DNA of 64,000 nt from Acinetobacter geminorum (GTDB taxonomy: Bacteria; Pseudomonadota; Gammaproteobacteria; Pseudomonadales; Moraxellaceae): the NCBI RefSeq assembly GCF_013009345.1, contig NZ_JABELE010000001.1, positions 248,001 to 312,000 on the forward strand, written 5' to 3'. Below the pieces are notes generated by a model. It was not told where the DNA came from. It saw only the letters and a list, made by a program, of their open reading frames with translations, and ran no database searches. Positions 8,280 through 17,797 of the stretch are shown one piece after another. A program made the translations under genes and the position numbers. Positions within the stretch are counted from its first letter, which is position 1. Every line of letters begins with the position of its first letter.

Positions 8280-9341
8280 TCAGTTTTTTTGCTGCGCTTC
8301 TTGAATCTCATCGATTAAACGCAAAAAGCTATCTAGTCGTCGTGGCAAAATTTCACCCGCTTCAACGGCCTGTTTAAGCCCACAATTCTTTTCATGAGTA
8401 TGTGTGCAATTACGGAATTGGCAAGATCCTAGATGTGCTGCAATGTCAGGAAAGCCCATACGAATTTTTTCTAAATCGAGATGCCAAAGCCCAAACTCAC
8501 GAATTCCCGGAGAATCAATTAAGGCACCATTTTTACCGAAGTTGATTAAGCGCGTAGAGGTTGTCGTATGTTGTCCAAGTGCAGAGTTTTCAGAAATAAC
8601 ATTAGTTTTTTGCTCTGCATCTGGAATGAGCACATTAATTAAAGAGCTTTTTCCTACACCTGATTGCCCTACAAATGCTACGGTTTCACCATCTAAACGC
8701 TCAGATAAAGCAGAGATATCTCCCTTCTTGGACTGACAAATCATCACCTCATAACCCAACGTTTTATATTCTTCTAATAGGGTAAGAATTGGGTCATTTT
8801 CAGTGAGTAAATCAGACTTATTGAGGACCAAAAGAGCGGGAATGTTTGCATCTGCACAAGCAACTAAATATCGATCGATGAGCGTTGGAGCGGGTTCAGG
8901 AAGCGGTGAAAATACAATCACAATCAAACTGATATTTGCGGCCACTGGTTTAACTTTGTGATAGCGGTCAGGGCGGGTAAGTAAAGATGTACGTGGGTGA
9001 ATGGCTGTAATAATGCCTAAACCCGTATTTGGGTCTGCCTGCCATTTAACACGATCACCAGTTACAAGTAACTCAAGATTAGTTCGAGTATGGCAACGCC
9101 AAACACTATCGAGCTCGATCGGCTTCCAGAATGGTTCTGGTTCTCCTTCGGCAACTTGTGGTTTTTCTGGGTGATGTTCAGGCACAGAGAGGGCTTGTAC
9201 TTCAAGTTGACGGCCATAATGTTGTACAACGAGTCCGTCTAGATCCTGTGAAGTATCGATCTCTTCTTGGCGAGTTTTATGCTGTTTTTCAATACGACGT
9301 TGCTGTTGTTCAGTTAAACGACGCTTACGAATTAAAGCCAT
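8280..9341 (-). CDS. rsgA: Small ribosomal subunit biogenesis GTPase RsgA
   Basis: Circularly permuted GTPase that checks late 30S maturation. Motif order is the permuted one: G4 'VLNKSDLL' (about residue 158) precedes G1 'GQSGVGKSSLIN' (about residue 215) and G3 'DSPGIREFGL' (about 267). An N-terminal OB-fold carries 'VVQHYGRQLEV', and the C-terminal zinc knuckle is 'CQFRNCTHTHEKNC'. The 353 residues match the family. It is transcribed on the minus strand, divergent from orn, the same pair seen in E. coli. Confidence 0.97.
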   Translation of the reverse strand: MALIRKRRLTEQQQRRIEKQHKTRQEEIDTSQDLDGLVVQHYGRQLEVQALSVPEHHPEKPQVAEGEPEPFWKPIELDSVWRCHTRTNLELLVTGDRVKWQADPNTGLGIITAIHPRTSLLTRPDRYHKVKPVAANISLIVIVFSPLPEPAPTLIDRYLVACADANIPALLVLNKSDLLTENDPILTLLEEYKTLGYEVMICQSKKGDISALSERLDGETVAFVGQSGVGKSSLINVLIPDAEQKTNVISENSALGQHTTTSTRLINFGKNGALIDSPGIREFGLWHLDLEKIRMGFPDIAAHLGSCQFRNCTHTHEKNCGLKQAVEAGEILPRRLDSFLRLIDEIQEAQQKN

Positions 9342-9466
9342 TCATATCCCAAAAAAACCATTGTTTGAAGACCGCAAAAATAGCATGAAGCAGCTATAGA
9401 ATTACAGCGCGGAAGCAAGAAATTTGCTACTATTGATGTTTTTACGGCATTTTAGAACGTACATTC

Positions 9467-10033
9467 ATGAGCAGTACTTTAAATACACGATTAATTTGGA
9501 TTGATCTGGAAATGACCGGATTAGATACCGATAATGATCAAATTATTGAAATCGCAACAATTATTACAGATGATCATTTAAATGTACTTGCCGAAGGTCC
9601 AGTTTTGGCTATTCATCAACCTGATCGTATTTTAAATGCAATGGATGAATGGAACACTCGTCAACATGGGCAGTCTGGTCTGATTGAACGAGTTCGTCGC
9701 AGTAAGTTAACAGCCCGTGATGCTGAGTTACAAACTTTAGAATTCCTAAAAAAATGGGTGAATCCAAAAGTTTCACCAATGTGCGGCAATTCAATCTGTC
9801 AGGATCGCCGTTTCTTACACCGTCTTATGCCTGAACTTGAGCAGTATTTCCACTATCGTAATCTTGATGTATCTACGGTAAAAGAGCTTTCAAAACGCTG
9901 GCGCCCTGAAATTATGAGTGGCCTGAAAAAGAATGCATCTCATTTGGCAATGGATGATATTCGTGACTCAATTTCAGAGTTGAAATATTACCGCGAATAT
10001 TTCTTTATTATGAATACTGATGGTAAAGATTGA
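9467..10033 (+). CDS. orn: Oligoribonuclease
   Basis: DEDDh 3'-5' exoribonuclease that degrades 2-5 nt RNAs and pGpG, so it also completes c-di-GMP turnover. The Exo I motif is 'WIDLEMTGLD' at about residue 11, Exo II 'MCGNSICQDRRFLHRLMP' and Exo III 'NASHLAMDDIRDSISELKYYR' with the catalytic His and Asp. At 188 residues the size is normal. A good intrinsic terminator follows the stop. Confidence 0.97.
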   Translation: MSSTLNTRLIWIDLEMTGLDTDNDQIIEIATIITDDHLNVLAEGPVLAIHQPDRILNAMDEWNTRQHGQSGLIERVRRSKLTARDAELQTLEFLKKWVNPKVSPMCGNSICQDRRFLHRLMPELEQYFHYRNLDVSTVKELSKRWRPEIMSGLKKNASHLAMDDIRDSISELKYYREYFFIMNTDGKD

Positions 10034-10054
10034 TTACATTGTAGACGTGATATG

Positions 10055-10080
10055 AAAGGAGGCTTATGCCTCCTTTTTTA
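10055..10080 (+). terminator. Intrinsic terminator of orn
   Basis: Perfect 9-bp stem AAAGGAGGC / GCCTCCTTT with a TTAT loop, followed by TTT. It starts 21 bases after the orn stop codon. Confidence 0.9.
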
Positions 10081-10186
10081 TTGTATAAAGGACATTGTTA
10101 CAATAATGCCGATCGCCTGATTTGGCTTTCATATTCATTTTGCTTAAAATGATGTTTTAAATTTTTATTATAAAAAGAGAGCATTT

Positions 10187-10918
10187 ATGCAAAGTAATAA
10201 CCCGATACTGACTCGCGTTGAAACGGTCAGTGACTATAGTCAACCGATGACTGTGCAAGGTGCGATTCAAAAATCTGTTATGTTGACGGTCATTGCAGCT
10301 GCGGTGGGTGTCGCTTTATTTTTCTATGCAGCCTTTACTGTAAATGTTGGTATTGCTTACGCAGCTTCAATTGTGGGTGCAATCGGTGGCTTGGTTTTAG
10401 CTTTAATTACAACCTTTAAACCAACGACTGCGCCAACATTGGCAATTCCGTATGCCTTATTTGAAGGGGCTTTTTTAGGTGGTATTTCGTTTACTTTCCA
10501 GTTGAAATACCCAGGTGTTCCACTTCAGGCTTTATTAGCGACCTTTGTCACCACTTTGGTGATGTTTGGTTTATATAAATTCCAAATTATCCGCGCAACT
10601 GAAAAGTTTAAGTCAGTTGTAATCTCTGCATCTTTGGCAATCTTTATTGTATTTATCGTGCAGATGGTCATGCGTTTAGCTTTTGGTTCAAGCGTTCCTT
10701 ATATTTTTGAAAGTAACTGGTTAGGTATTGGTTTTGCTGCATTTGTCGCTGTCATTGCTTCACTTAACCTGATTTTAGATTTTGATTTAATTGAAACTAA
10801 TGCAGCTTATCGTGCACCAAAATTCATGGAATGGTTGTGTGGTATCGCATTACTTGCAACTTTAGTGTGGATGTATATTTCTTTCTTACGTTTACTAGGC
10901 TTACTGTCTGACGACTAA
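10187..10918 (+). CDS. Bax inhibitor-1 / YccA family membrane protein
   Basis: A 243-residue protein with about seven hydrophobic helices, starting with a short polar N-terminus. 'YALFEGAFLGGISF' and 'LILDFDLIETNAAYRAPKFMEWLCGIALLATLVWMY' (read in parts) fit the BI-1-like (UPF0005/YccA) family, including the acidic pair near the last helices that forms the pH-sensing ion path in characterised homologues. In E. coli the YccA relative modulates the FtsH protease; function in Acinetobacter is not established. It is a single-gene unit between two terminators. Confidence 0.85.
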   Translation: MQSNNPILTRVETVSDYSQPMTVQGAIQKSVMLTVIAAAVGVALFFYAAFTVNVGIAYAASIVGAIGGLVLALITTFKPTTAPTLAIPYALFEGAFLGGISFTFQLKYPGVPLQALLATFVTTLVMFGLYKFQIIRATEKFKSVVISASLAIFIVFIVQMVMRLAFGSSVPYIFESNWLGIGFAAFVAVIASLNLILDFDLIETNAAYRAPKFMEWLCGIALLATLVWMYISFLRLLGLLSDD

Positions 10919-10937
10919 GATTGAATTCATCTAGAAG

Positions 10938-10965
10938 TCGCTCCTTATCAGGAGCGATTTTTTTT
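10938..10965 (+). terminator. Intrinsic terminator of the BI-1-like gene
   Basis: Perfect 8-bp stem TCGCTCCT / AGGAGCGA with a 4-base loop and eight following T. Because it lies inside the upstream in-frame extension of fabI, it argues that fabI does not start before this point. Confidence 0.92.
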
Positions 10966-11055
10966 CGTGCGATTTTTGAAAAAAGATGCATTATGCAATT
11001 TCGAAAACCGCCGAATATTGGCATTATGCTTGAAATTGTTTTGAGTGAGATCGGC

Positions 11056-11859
11056 ATGACACAAGGACTTTTAGCAGGTAAGCGCTTTTTGATTGCAGGC
11101 GTTGCTAGTAAATTATCAATTGCTTTTGGTATTGCCCAAGCATTACATCGTGAAGGTGCAGAGCTTGCGTTTACTTATCCAAACGAAAAATTAAAAAAAC
11201 GTGTGGATGAATTTGCTGAGCAATTCGGTTCTAAGCTTGTGTTTCCATGTGATGTTGCTGTTGATGCTGAAATTGATAATGCATTTGCAGAACTTGCAAA
11301 ACATTGGGATGGTGTAGACGGTGTTGTACACTCAATTGGCTTCGCACCTGCACATACACTTGATGGTGATTTTACTGACGTGACTGACCGTGAAGGTTTT
11401 AAAGTTGCTCATGACATCAGTGCATACAGCTTTGTTGCAATGGCACGTGCTGCAAAACCTCTATTACAAGCTCGTCAAGGTTGTTTATTGACTTTGACTT
11501 ACCAAGGTTCTGAGCGTGTTATGCCTAACTATAACGTTATGGGTATGGCAAAAGCGTCTTTAGAAGCTGGTGTTCGCTATTTAGCATCAAGCCTTGGCGT
11601 TGATGGTATCCGTGTAAACGCGATTTCTGCGGGTCCAATCCGTACTTTGGCTGCTTCTGGTATTAAATCTTTCCGTAAAATGTTAGATGCTAATGAAAAA
11701 GTTGCGCCATTAAAACGTAACGTAACCATTGAAGAAGTAGGTAACGCAGCATTATTCCTATGCTCACCTTGGGCTTCAGGTATTACTGGTGAAATTCTAT
11801 ATGTGGATGCTGGTTTCAATACTGTAGGTATGAGCCAATCTATGATGGATGATGAATAA
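11056..11859 (+). CDS. fabI: Enoyl-[acyl-carrier-protein] reductase [NADH]
   Basis: Last reductive step of fatty-acid elongation; the target of triclosan-class inhibitors. The sequence from 'MTQGLLAGKRFLIAGVASK' is a short-chain dehydrogenase fold with the FabI-type cofactor loop 'GVASKLSIAFGIAQAL', the 'VHSIGFAP' strand, the catalytic Y-x6-K as 'YNVMGMAKASLEAGVRYLA', and 'GPIRTLAASGI'. The frame is open back to 10921, but that extension crosses a terminator. The ATG at 11056 gives 267 residues, the normal length. A bidirectional terminator follows. Confidence 0.96.
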   Translation: MTQGLLAGKRFLIAGVASKLSIAFGIAQALHREGAELAFTYPNEKLKKRVDEFAEQFGSKLVFPCDVAVDAEIDNAFAELAKHWDGVDGVVHSIGFAPAHTLDGDFTDVTDREGFKVAHDISAYSFVAMARAAKPLLQARQGCLLTLTYQGSERVMPNYNVMGMAKASLEAGVRYLASSLGVDGIRVNAISAGPIRTLAASGIKSFRKMLDANEKVAPLKRNVTIEEVGNAALFLCSPWASGITGEILYVDAGFNTVGMSQSMMDDE

Positions 11860-11881
11860 GTTTCGAAATTTATTCAGGCAT

Positions 11882-11917
11882 AAAAAAAGCCGTAGTTGAA
11901 GGACTACGGCTTTTTTA
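11882..11917. terminator. Bidirectional terminator between fabI and the efflux operon
   Basis: Stem AGCCGTAGT / ACTACGGCT with a 6-base loop, preceded by an A-run and followed by a T-run. It serves the convergent fabI and outer-membrane-factor genes. Confidence 0.9.
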
Positions 11918-11927
11918 TGGGCGCAAG

Positions 11928-13334
11928 TTACTGAGGAAGTTCTTTTACAGGTGAACCACCTAAAGCTTGCATGAGGGTGACATACGCGTTGTATTGGCTT
12001 TGCTTGGTTTCAACGAGGCTTAACCGTGCAGTACGTGTGGTTTGCTGAGCATCAAGAAGTGTTTTTAATGCGACAGCACCATAACGGTAACGGACTTCGG
12101 TTAAACGTTCAGTTTTTTCTGCAAGTTCAACATTACGCTCCTGTAACACTACTTGTTTGTCGAGTTCTGTACGACTCGATAAAGCATTTTCTACATCAGC
12201 AAAAGCCTGATAAAGCGTTTGACGATATTGAATAATCGCTTTTTCATAATCCAGATTGCTAATCGCGATATCTTTCTTCATATCGTTATATTGCAAAAAC
12301 GGTAAGCTTAAACTTGCACCAAGCGTGAGAGCAGGGTTTCGTAATAACTCTGTTAACGATGTGCTGCTTGAGCCTAGACTGCTGGTTAAGCTAATCGACG
12401 GGTAGTAGCTCGCCTTAGTAGCATCTTTAGTCGCTAATGCTTTTCTTAAGCGTAGCTCACTTGCTTGCAAATCAGGACGGCGCGATAAAATATCGGCAGG
12501 TAAACCAGCACCAATTGCAGGTAGAGCAGTGCATGGTAAACGCTTTGGCTCTTGAATGTTTAATTGCTGCAATGGTTCATGCAATAACACTGCAATGGCT
12601 GTGCGTGTTTCAACCAGTTGTTGTTCAATCTGACTTAAACTCGCTTTTTGACTCTGTACCGACTGTTCTGCTTGAGTCAGATCTACACCGGAAACGGCAC
12701 CAGCTTTATATTGAATCTGTACCAAGTCATAAAGCTTTTGAGAGGTTGCTAGACTTTGCTGTGCGGTTGTATAACGCTCATTTAAATAACCCAGTTGCCA
12801 ATAAAGTTTGGCAGTAGTTGCAATTAAACTTTGCCCAGTAGCTTGTAAATCTTGTTCTGTCGCTAAAGCTTCCCATTTACTTGCTTCGGTTTGGCGTGCA
12901 AGCTTGCCAAACAAATCAAGCTCATAGCTTACTCCCGCACTCATGGAAAGACCATTAGCGCTGTCATCTCCCGAATTTAAATCGAAAGAATGTCCAGTAG
13001 AAACACTAGAGCTAGTTCGCAAGCCTTGCTTATTAGCGGTTAAATCAGCTTGTAGACGGGCTTGCTTTAAAGCAATACCTGCAACTGCTAAATCACTGTT
13101 ACGCTCTAATACATTGCTTACAAGCTGATTGAGCTGTGCGTCGTTAAAGAGTGTCCACCAACGGTCAGAATATTGATTGGCAGACATGGTTTTTGTTTTT
13201 GTTGTGTCATACTGAAAACTACCCGGAACTTGTACTGCAGGTGTTTCATAAGGTGTTTTTACTACAGCTGCACATCCTACAAGAGAACTTGTGAGAAGAA
13301 GTGCTGTGCTGAGTTTAGTCATAGAGAAAGACAT
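11928..13334 (-). CDS. NodT-family outer membrane efflux lipoprotein (MacAB partner)
   Basis: Outer membrane channel of a tripartite exporter. From ATG 13334 (preceded by AAGGA) the 468-residue product has a lipoprotein signal ending 'LTSSLVGCAAV' with lipobox Cys near residue 21, then two OEP repeats typical of TolC/OprM-type trimers ('DRWWTLFNDAQLNQLV', 'GVSYELDLFGKLARQ', 'LLSRRPDLQASELRLRKA' variants). The frame is open further upstream, but that would overlap macB and lacks a signal peptide at the start. It is third in the operon after macA and macB, 10 bp behind macB, so it is the likely dedicated exit channel. Confidence 0.9.
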   Translation of the reverse strand: MSFSMTKLSTALLLTSSLVGCAAVVKTPYETPAVQVPGSFQYDTTKTKTMSANQYSDRWWTLFNDAQLNQLVSNVLERNSDLAVAGIALKQARLQADLTANKQGLRTSSSVSTGHSFDLNSGDDSANGLSMSAGVSYELDLFGKLARQTEASKWEALATEQDLQATGQSLIATTAKLYWQLGYLNERYTTAQQSLATSQKLYDLVQIQYKAGAVSGVDLTQAEQSVQSQKASLSQIEQQLVETRTAIAVLLHEPLQQLNIQEPKRLPCTALPAIGAGLPADILSRRPDLQASELRLRKALATKDATKASYYPSISLTSSLGSSSTSLTELLRNPALTLGASLSLPFLQYNDMKKDIAISNLDYEKAIIQYRQTLYQAFADVENALSSRTELDKQVVLQERNVELAEKTERLTEVRYRYGAVALKTLLDAQQTTRTARLSLVETKQSQYNAYVTLMQALGGSPVKELPQ

Positions 13335-13344
13335 GCAATTTTCC

Positions 13345-15339
13345 TTATTCTCGAGATAGTGCGGCAACAGGGTCAAGTTTCGCGGCATTCTTGGCTGGTA
13401 AGAAACCAAAAACGACCCCAATCAGTGTTGAACAGACAAATGCTGCAATAATAGAAGTGCTTGAATAAGCCACGCTAAAGTTACCGCCAGCAAATTTATT
13501 AATGAGTTGTCCAAGGCCAAGCGATAGTAAGACGCCAAGCACACCACCAATTAAACACACCAAAATTGCTTCAATTAGGAATTGCTGCAAAATATCACTT
13601 TGACGCGCACCTACGGCCATACGTACGCCAATTTCCTGAGTACGTTCAGTCACCGAAACCAACATAATATTCATTACCCCGATACCACCAACGACCAATG
13701 AAATTACGGCAATTGCTGAAACCAGAAGGGTCATCGTGCTGGTTGTTTTCTCAATAGTCTGACGGATACTGTCACTGTTCATGGTGAAAATATCTTGTGC
13801 ACCATGGCGCTGGGTTAATAAATTCACAATCGCATTTTCTGCGGCAGCAGTTGAATATTTGTCATTAATACGAACCACGATATTACGTACATTAGATTGT
13901 CCTAACATACGGCTCATCACGGTTGTATAAGGCATATAGACATTTAAAGTGTCATCTGAGCCCATGCCGCTCGTTTGCGGTTCTACAACCCCAATAATAC
14001 GAGCAGGTACACTACCGAGTAACACTACTTGACCAATAGGGTTGGTACCGTCACTAAAGAACTGCTTTTGAGTATTAGTATCAATGACCACATCCTGTGA
14101 GCGATCACGAACACTACGTTGATCAAAAGTTTGTCCATCTTTAAAGACCAAACCTTTCACATCGAAATAATCATTACTCACACCATTAATGGTCGCGTTC
14201 GCTTCATTTTGTTGGTAACGCATGGTTTTGGATGTACTAACGATTGGGCTGACTGCACTGACATACGGTTGAGTCATTAACGCATCGGCATCGGCAGGCA
14301 CCAAGGTTTTAAAACTTGCAGTTTTAGAGTTGTCACCAAAACCACGGCCCTGAAATACCGTAATCGTATTTGTTCCCAGACTGCTAATATTGCTTAAAAT
14401 TTGCTGTTGAGAGCCTTTACCTAATGCGACAACTGTAACAACCGATGCAATACCAATGATAATCCCAAGCATGGTTAAAAAAGTACGCATGCGGTGGGCA
14501 TTCATAGACAGTAAAGCCATTTGAAAGGCTTCAGATAAACGATCTAAAGTAGAGCGCCATGCAGAAATACTTTTGCCTTTCTTCTGTTTACCTTGCAAAG
14601 CAGGCGCTGCATCAGGATCAGATTTGATTGGTTCAGCTGCTTGATCTGGAACATTAGGGCGGTCACTAATAATTTCTCCGTCACTAATCTCGATAATGCG
14701 AGTCGCATTTTTTGCAACTTGCATATCGTGGGTGACTAAAATAATAGTGTGACCTGCGGCATTGAGTTCACGCAAAATACGCATCACCTCAACACCACTA
14801 TGAGAGTCAAGCGCCCCTGTTGGTTCATCTGCCAGAATAACGTCTCCGCCATTCATCAGCGCACGGGCAATAGAAACACGTTGCTGCTGACCACCAGAAA
14901 GTTGGCTTGGTCTATTGAGGGTTTTAGTACCTAAACCTAATTCGGTCAGTAAAGCCGTTGCGCGTTGTTTACGTTCAGAAGGGGTAACACCTGCATAAAC
15001 AGCTGGAACTTCTACGTTACCTTCAGCAGATAAATCACCCAATAAATGGTAGCGCTGGAAAATAAAACCAAAATATTCACGGCGTAGTCGAGCGAGTTGA
15101 TCTGGCTCAAGTTTACCTGTTTCTTGTCCATTAACTTTGTAACTACCACTCGTAGGTCGGTCCAAACAACCCAGAATATTCATGAGGGTCGATTTACCAG
15201 AACCAGACTGGCCGACAATGGCAACCAGTTCACCTTCATAAATGGTCAGGTCAATGCCTTTTAAAATTTGTATCGTGCTTTCGCCAGCAGGGAATTCCCG
15301 GACTAGATTGCTGACTTCAAGCAAAGCTTGTTTTGTCAT
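13345..15339 (-). CDS. macB: Macrolide-type ABC transporter ATPase/permease MacB
   Basis: Inner-membrane half of a tripartite ABC pump; homologues export macrolides, peptides or lipid-like molecules. Residues 1-235 are the ATPase: Walker A 'GQSGSGKSTLMN', signature 'LSGGQQQRV', Walker B 'VILADEPTGALD', H-loop 'ILVTHD'. After a linker come the first membrane helix (about 280-305), a large MacB periplasmic domain and three C-terminal helices of the FtsX type ('VVGGIGVMNIMLVSVTERTQEIG' region). Length 664 is normal. It begins 2 bp after macA and precedes the outer membrane factor. The true substrate cannot be read from sequence. Confidence 0.95.
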   Translation of the reverse strand: MTKQALLEVSNLVREFPAGESTIQILKGIDLTIYEGELVAIVGQSGSGKSTLMNILGCLDRPTSGSYKVNGQETGKLEPDQLARLRREYFGFIFQRYHLLGDLSAEGNVEVPAVYAGVTPSERKQRATALLTELGLGTKTLNRPSQLSGGQQQRVSIARALMNGGDVILADEPTGALDSHSGVEVMRILRELNAAGHTIILVTHDMQVAKNATRIIEISDGEIISDRPNVPDQAAEPIKSDPDAAPALQGKQKKGKSISAWRSTLDRLSEAFQMALLSMNAHRMRTFLTMLGIIIGIASVVTVVALGKGSQQQILSNISSLGTNTITVFQGRGFGDNSKTASFKTLVPADADALMTQPYVSAVSPIVSTSKTMRYQQNEANATINGVSNDYFDVKGLVFKDGQTFDQRSVRDRSQDVVIDTNTQKQFFSDGTNPIGQVVLLGSVPARIIGVVEPQTSGMGSDDTLNVYMPYTTVMSRMLGQSNVRNIVVRINDKYSTAAAENAIVNLLTQRHGAQDIFTMNSDSIRQTIEKTTSTMTLLVSAIAVISLVVGGIGVMNIMLVSVTERTQEIGVRMAVGARQSDILQQFLIEAILVCLIGGVLGVLLSLGLGQLINKFAGGNFSVAYSSTSIIAAFVCSTLIGVVFGFLPAKNAAKLDPVAALSRE

Positions 15340-15341
15340 GC

Positions 15342-16682
15342 TTACATTCCCATTGGGCCACTACGGCGACGGTTATTACTACTATTTGCTGATGCAGCAG
15401 AAGTATCTGCACTATCGGCAATCACAACTTGATCACCTTGTTTTAAGCCCGCAAGAACTTGCGCATTTACACGGTTGTTAATACCTACCAAAATCTGAGT
15501 CGGTTTAGTTGTGCCATCGGCTTGTAATACACGTACAACACTTAACGTTAATTTACCTTGCTCAACCAGTTGTTTTTGTTCAGCAGTTAAATTTAAACGT
15601 TCTAAACGAACACCACTACCTGAATTTTTTCTTTCTGTATTTGGAGTCGAAGCAGCTTTATCTGTAGATTGACCAGATTTTCTTTGGCCTGAAAATTGTT
15701 TAGAACTCAGTGCTGATGAAGGAACGAGCAGGGCATTTTTAGCTGAATCTAATACGATATAAACTTGTGCTGTCATATCAATACGCAATTTACCATCAGT
15801 ATTTGGCACATCGAATAACGCATTATAGTAAACAGCTGAACTGGTTGTTGAGCTTGTTGTACTTGTTGATTCGCTAGAAATTGAGTCTGGAGCTGGTTCA
15901 ATCTGACGTAATGTTGCATAGCGCTTAGTTTCATCACCTAAAGTTGTAAAGTAAACCTGTTGTCCTTTTTCAACTTTCATAATGTCAGCTTCACTCACCT
16001 GCGCCTTAATCGTCATGTTTTGTAGTTTTGCAATTTTGACAATTGTTGGAGCGCTTTGGTTTGCGTTTACAGTTTGGCCTTCTTCGGTCACAATCGCGAC
16101 AACCGTACCATCGGTTGGAGCAACAATACGTGTGTAACCAATATTGGTTTGCGCCGTAGATCTTGTCACTTTTGCAGATTCGATTTGCGCATCTAATGCT
16201 TTGATTTGTGCTTGAGCTGTTTTATAGCTTGCCTCAGCCGATTCTAAATCTGCACGAGGTGTTGCATCTTGCGCATACATTTGTTGCTGACGGCGGTATT
16301 CAAGTTGTTTTTCATTTAAAGAAGCAACTTGTTGAAGGCGCTGCGCTTCTAAATTTTTAATATTCGCATCAGAAGTTTTTAAACTATTTTCTTGGGTGGT
16401 TGAGTCAATTTGTGCGATAAGTTGACCTTGTTTCACTTGATCGCCCAACTGTACATACATCTTTTTGACCTGACCAGATACCTGTGCACCCACACTAATC
16501 AGTTTGGTTGCATCAAGTGTACCTGTTGCAAGGACATTATTTTCAATATCTCCGCGTGTTACCTCAGCTGTAATATATTGAGGCTGCTGCTCTTTAGGCT
16601 TTAAAAATTTCCAAGCTAATACAGCAATAATGGCTATACAGACGATGATAATAACAAGTTTGATTGGCTTTATTTTTGGCAT
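15342..16682 (-). CDS. macA: MacA-like periplasmic adaptor subunit
   Basis: Membrane-fusion protein bridging MacB and the outer membrane channel. It has an N-terminal membrane anchor (about residues 8-26), the HlyD/biotinyl-lipoyl segment 'DIENNVLATGTLDATKLISVGAQVSGQV', an alpha-hairpin rich in Gln/Ala (about 100-180), a second lipoyl half 'YTRIVAPTDGTVVAIVTEEGQTV' and a C-terminal beta-barrel. The end is Ser/Asn/Arg-rich ('SANSSNNRRRSGPMGM'), as in other MacA proteins. First gene of the minus-strand macA-macB-outer membrane factor operon. Confidence 0.94.
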   Translation of the reverse strand: MPKIKPIKLVIIIVCIAIIAVLAWKFLKPKEQQPQYITAEVTRGDIENNVLATGTLDATKLISVGAQVSGQVKKMYVQLGDQVKQGQLIAQIDSTTQENSLKTSDANIKNLEAQRLQQVASLNEKQLEYRRQQQMYAQDATPRADLESAEASYKTAQAQIKALDAQIESAKVTRSTAQTNIGYTRIVAPTDGTVVAIVTEEGQTVNANQSAPTIVKIAKLQNMTIKAQVSEADIMKVEKGQQVYFTTLGDETKRYATLRQIEPAPDSISSESTSTTSSTTSSAVYYNALFDVPNTDGKLRIDMTAQVYIVLDSAKNALLVPSSALSSKQFSGQRKSGQSTDKAASTPNTERKNSGSGVRLERLNLTAEQKQLVEQGKLTLSVVRVLQADGTTKPTQILVGINNRVNAQVLAGLKQGDQVVIADSADTSAASANSSNNRRRSGPMGM

Positions 16683-16789
16683 GGTGAGAGGTCGAAAAGT
16701 TTAAAATTTAATTTAGTATAAAAGCGAAATGAGGATAAAACGTGAATTTTTATGATATTTCAGGAATGAAGAAAAATGATTCGGCCGAA

Positions 16790-17779
16790 TTATTGTATAA
16801 ATAGTGTTTTCCCACATAATTCAGCAATCGCTTGCTGCATCAAATGTTGGGCATTTTCATTCGACATTCCTTTAATTGCTGCATCTACTTGCAATAGAAG
16901 GGTAGACCAGCCTAAAAACTGTTGAGGATTTAATCTTCTTAAAGCTTGTTGATATAAACCAACCTTTGTTTTCCAGATACCAAGTTGTAATGCATTATGA
17001 GGCTGCTCAAATAATTGCATCAATAAACGCATTTCTTTACTTAGTGTCCATAAGATCAGACTTTCTGGCTCACCAGCTGCAATTAAATATTGAAAAATCT
17101 TAATGGACTGAGCGAGATTACCTTCTAATAAAGCATCGCTTAAATCATAAGTGGTGTAACGAGACTGATCTTGTAAACAAGCATACAACTGTTCAATTTG
17201 AATTAGTTGCTGGTCTGGAAAAGTATCTCTTACACGCATCAAGCTATTTTTAGCTGCGAGCAAATTATGTTCATGATGCTGCATGAGCCATTGCCAGGCA
17301 TCATTATCAAGTTGAATTTCAAGTTTCTCTGCTTCGGCAGATAAAATTCTTTGGCGGTCTTGCGGATAGTTTGCCGTAAGGGCAACGACAACACCATTTG
17401 CTTCAACAACTTGGAAAAAAGCAGACTTTAAACTACTACTATCTTGTTTAGGTAAAACAATTAAAAGTAAGTTAGTTTCATTATGTTGGATATAACTTTT
17501 AAGTTGTTTTAGCCCATTTGCGTCAGGCTTTATATTGCCATGTACTTCAATGGCAAGCTGCTGAGAAAATAAAGATAAGCTGTTAAGAGCGTTAAAAACA
17601 TTTTTCCAGTCGCTTACACTACTAATATCGTAGCGCTGTCTTTCAACTTCTTGTTGTTGCCAACTTTTACGAAAAGCATCTAATAAATTTTGTTCCAGCA
17701 AAGGTTCTTGGCCATGTAAAATCCACGCACCCCGTGCTTCCGGAATGCGTTTTAATGCTTGCAAATAGTCAATTTTCAT
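16790..17779 (-). CDS. holA: DNA polymerase III subunit delta
   Basis: Clamp-loader wrench subunit that opens the beta clamp. The 329-residue protein starts 'MKIDYLQALKRIPEARGAWILHGQEPLLEQNLLDAF' (seen in parts), typical of HolA, where the N-terminal AAA+-like domain lacks a working Walker A. The middle 'LLLIVLPKQDSSSLKSAFFQ' and the C-terminal collar region 'GEPESLILWTLSKEMRLLMQL' also match. It lies 18 bp after lptE on the minus strand; leuS-lptE-holA is a widely conserved gammaproteobacterial operon. Confidence 0.94.
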   Translation of the reverse strand: MKIDYLQALKRIPEARGAWILHGQEPLLEQNLLDAFRKSWQQQEVERQRYDISSVSDWKNVFNALNSLSLFSQQLAIEVHGNIKPDANGLKQLKSYIQHNETNLLLIVLPKQDSSSLKSAFFQVVEANGVVVALTANYPQDRQRILSAEAEKLEIQLDNDAWQWLMQHHEHNLLAAKNSLMRVRDTFPDQQLIQIEQLYACLQDQSRYTTYDLSDALLEGNLAQSIKIFQYLIAAGEPESLILWTLSKEMRLLMQLFEQPHNALQLGIWKTKVGLYQQALRRLNPQQFLGWSTLLLQVDAAIKGMSNENAQHLMQQAIAELCGKTLFIQ

Positions 17780-17797
17780 TGCTGATAAAACTGGAGA

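Noticed and set aside
9131..9388. 85-codon plus-strand frame opposite rsgA
   Set aside because: It lies entirely over the 5' part of rsgA in the antisense direction and has no family features.
10921..11055. N-terminal 45-residue extension of FabI
   Set aside because: The extension crosses a strong intrinsic terminator of the previous gene, is Ser/Arg-rich and would make FabI longer than the family; ATG 11056 gives the normal 267 residues.
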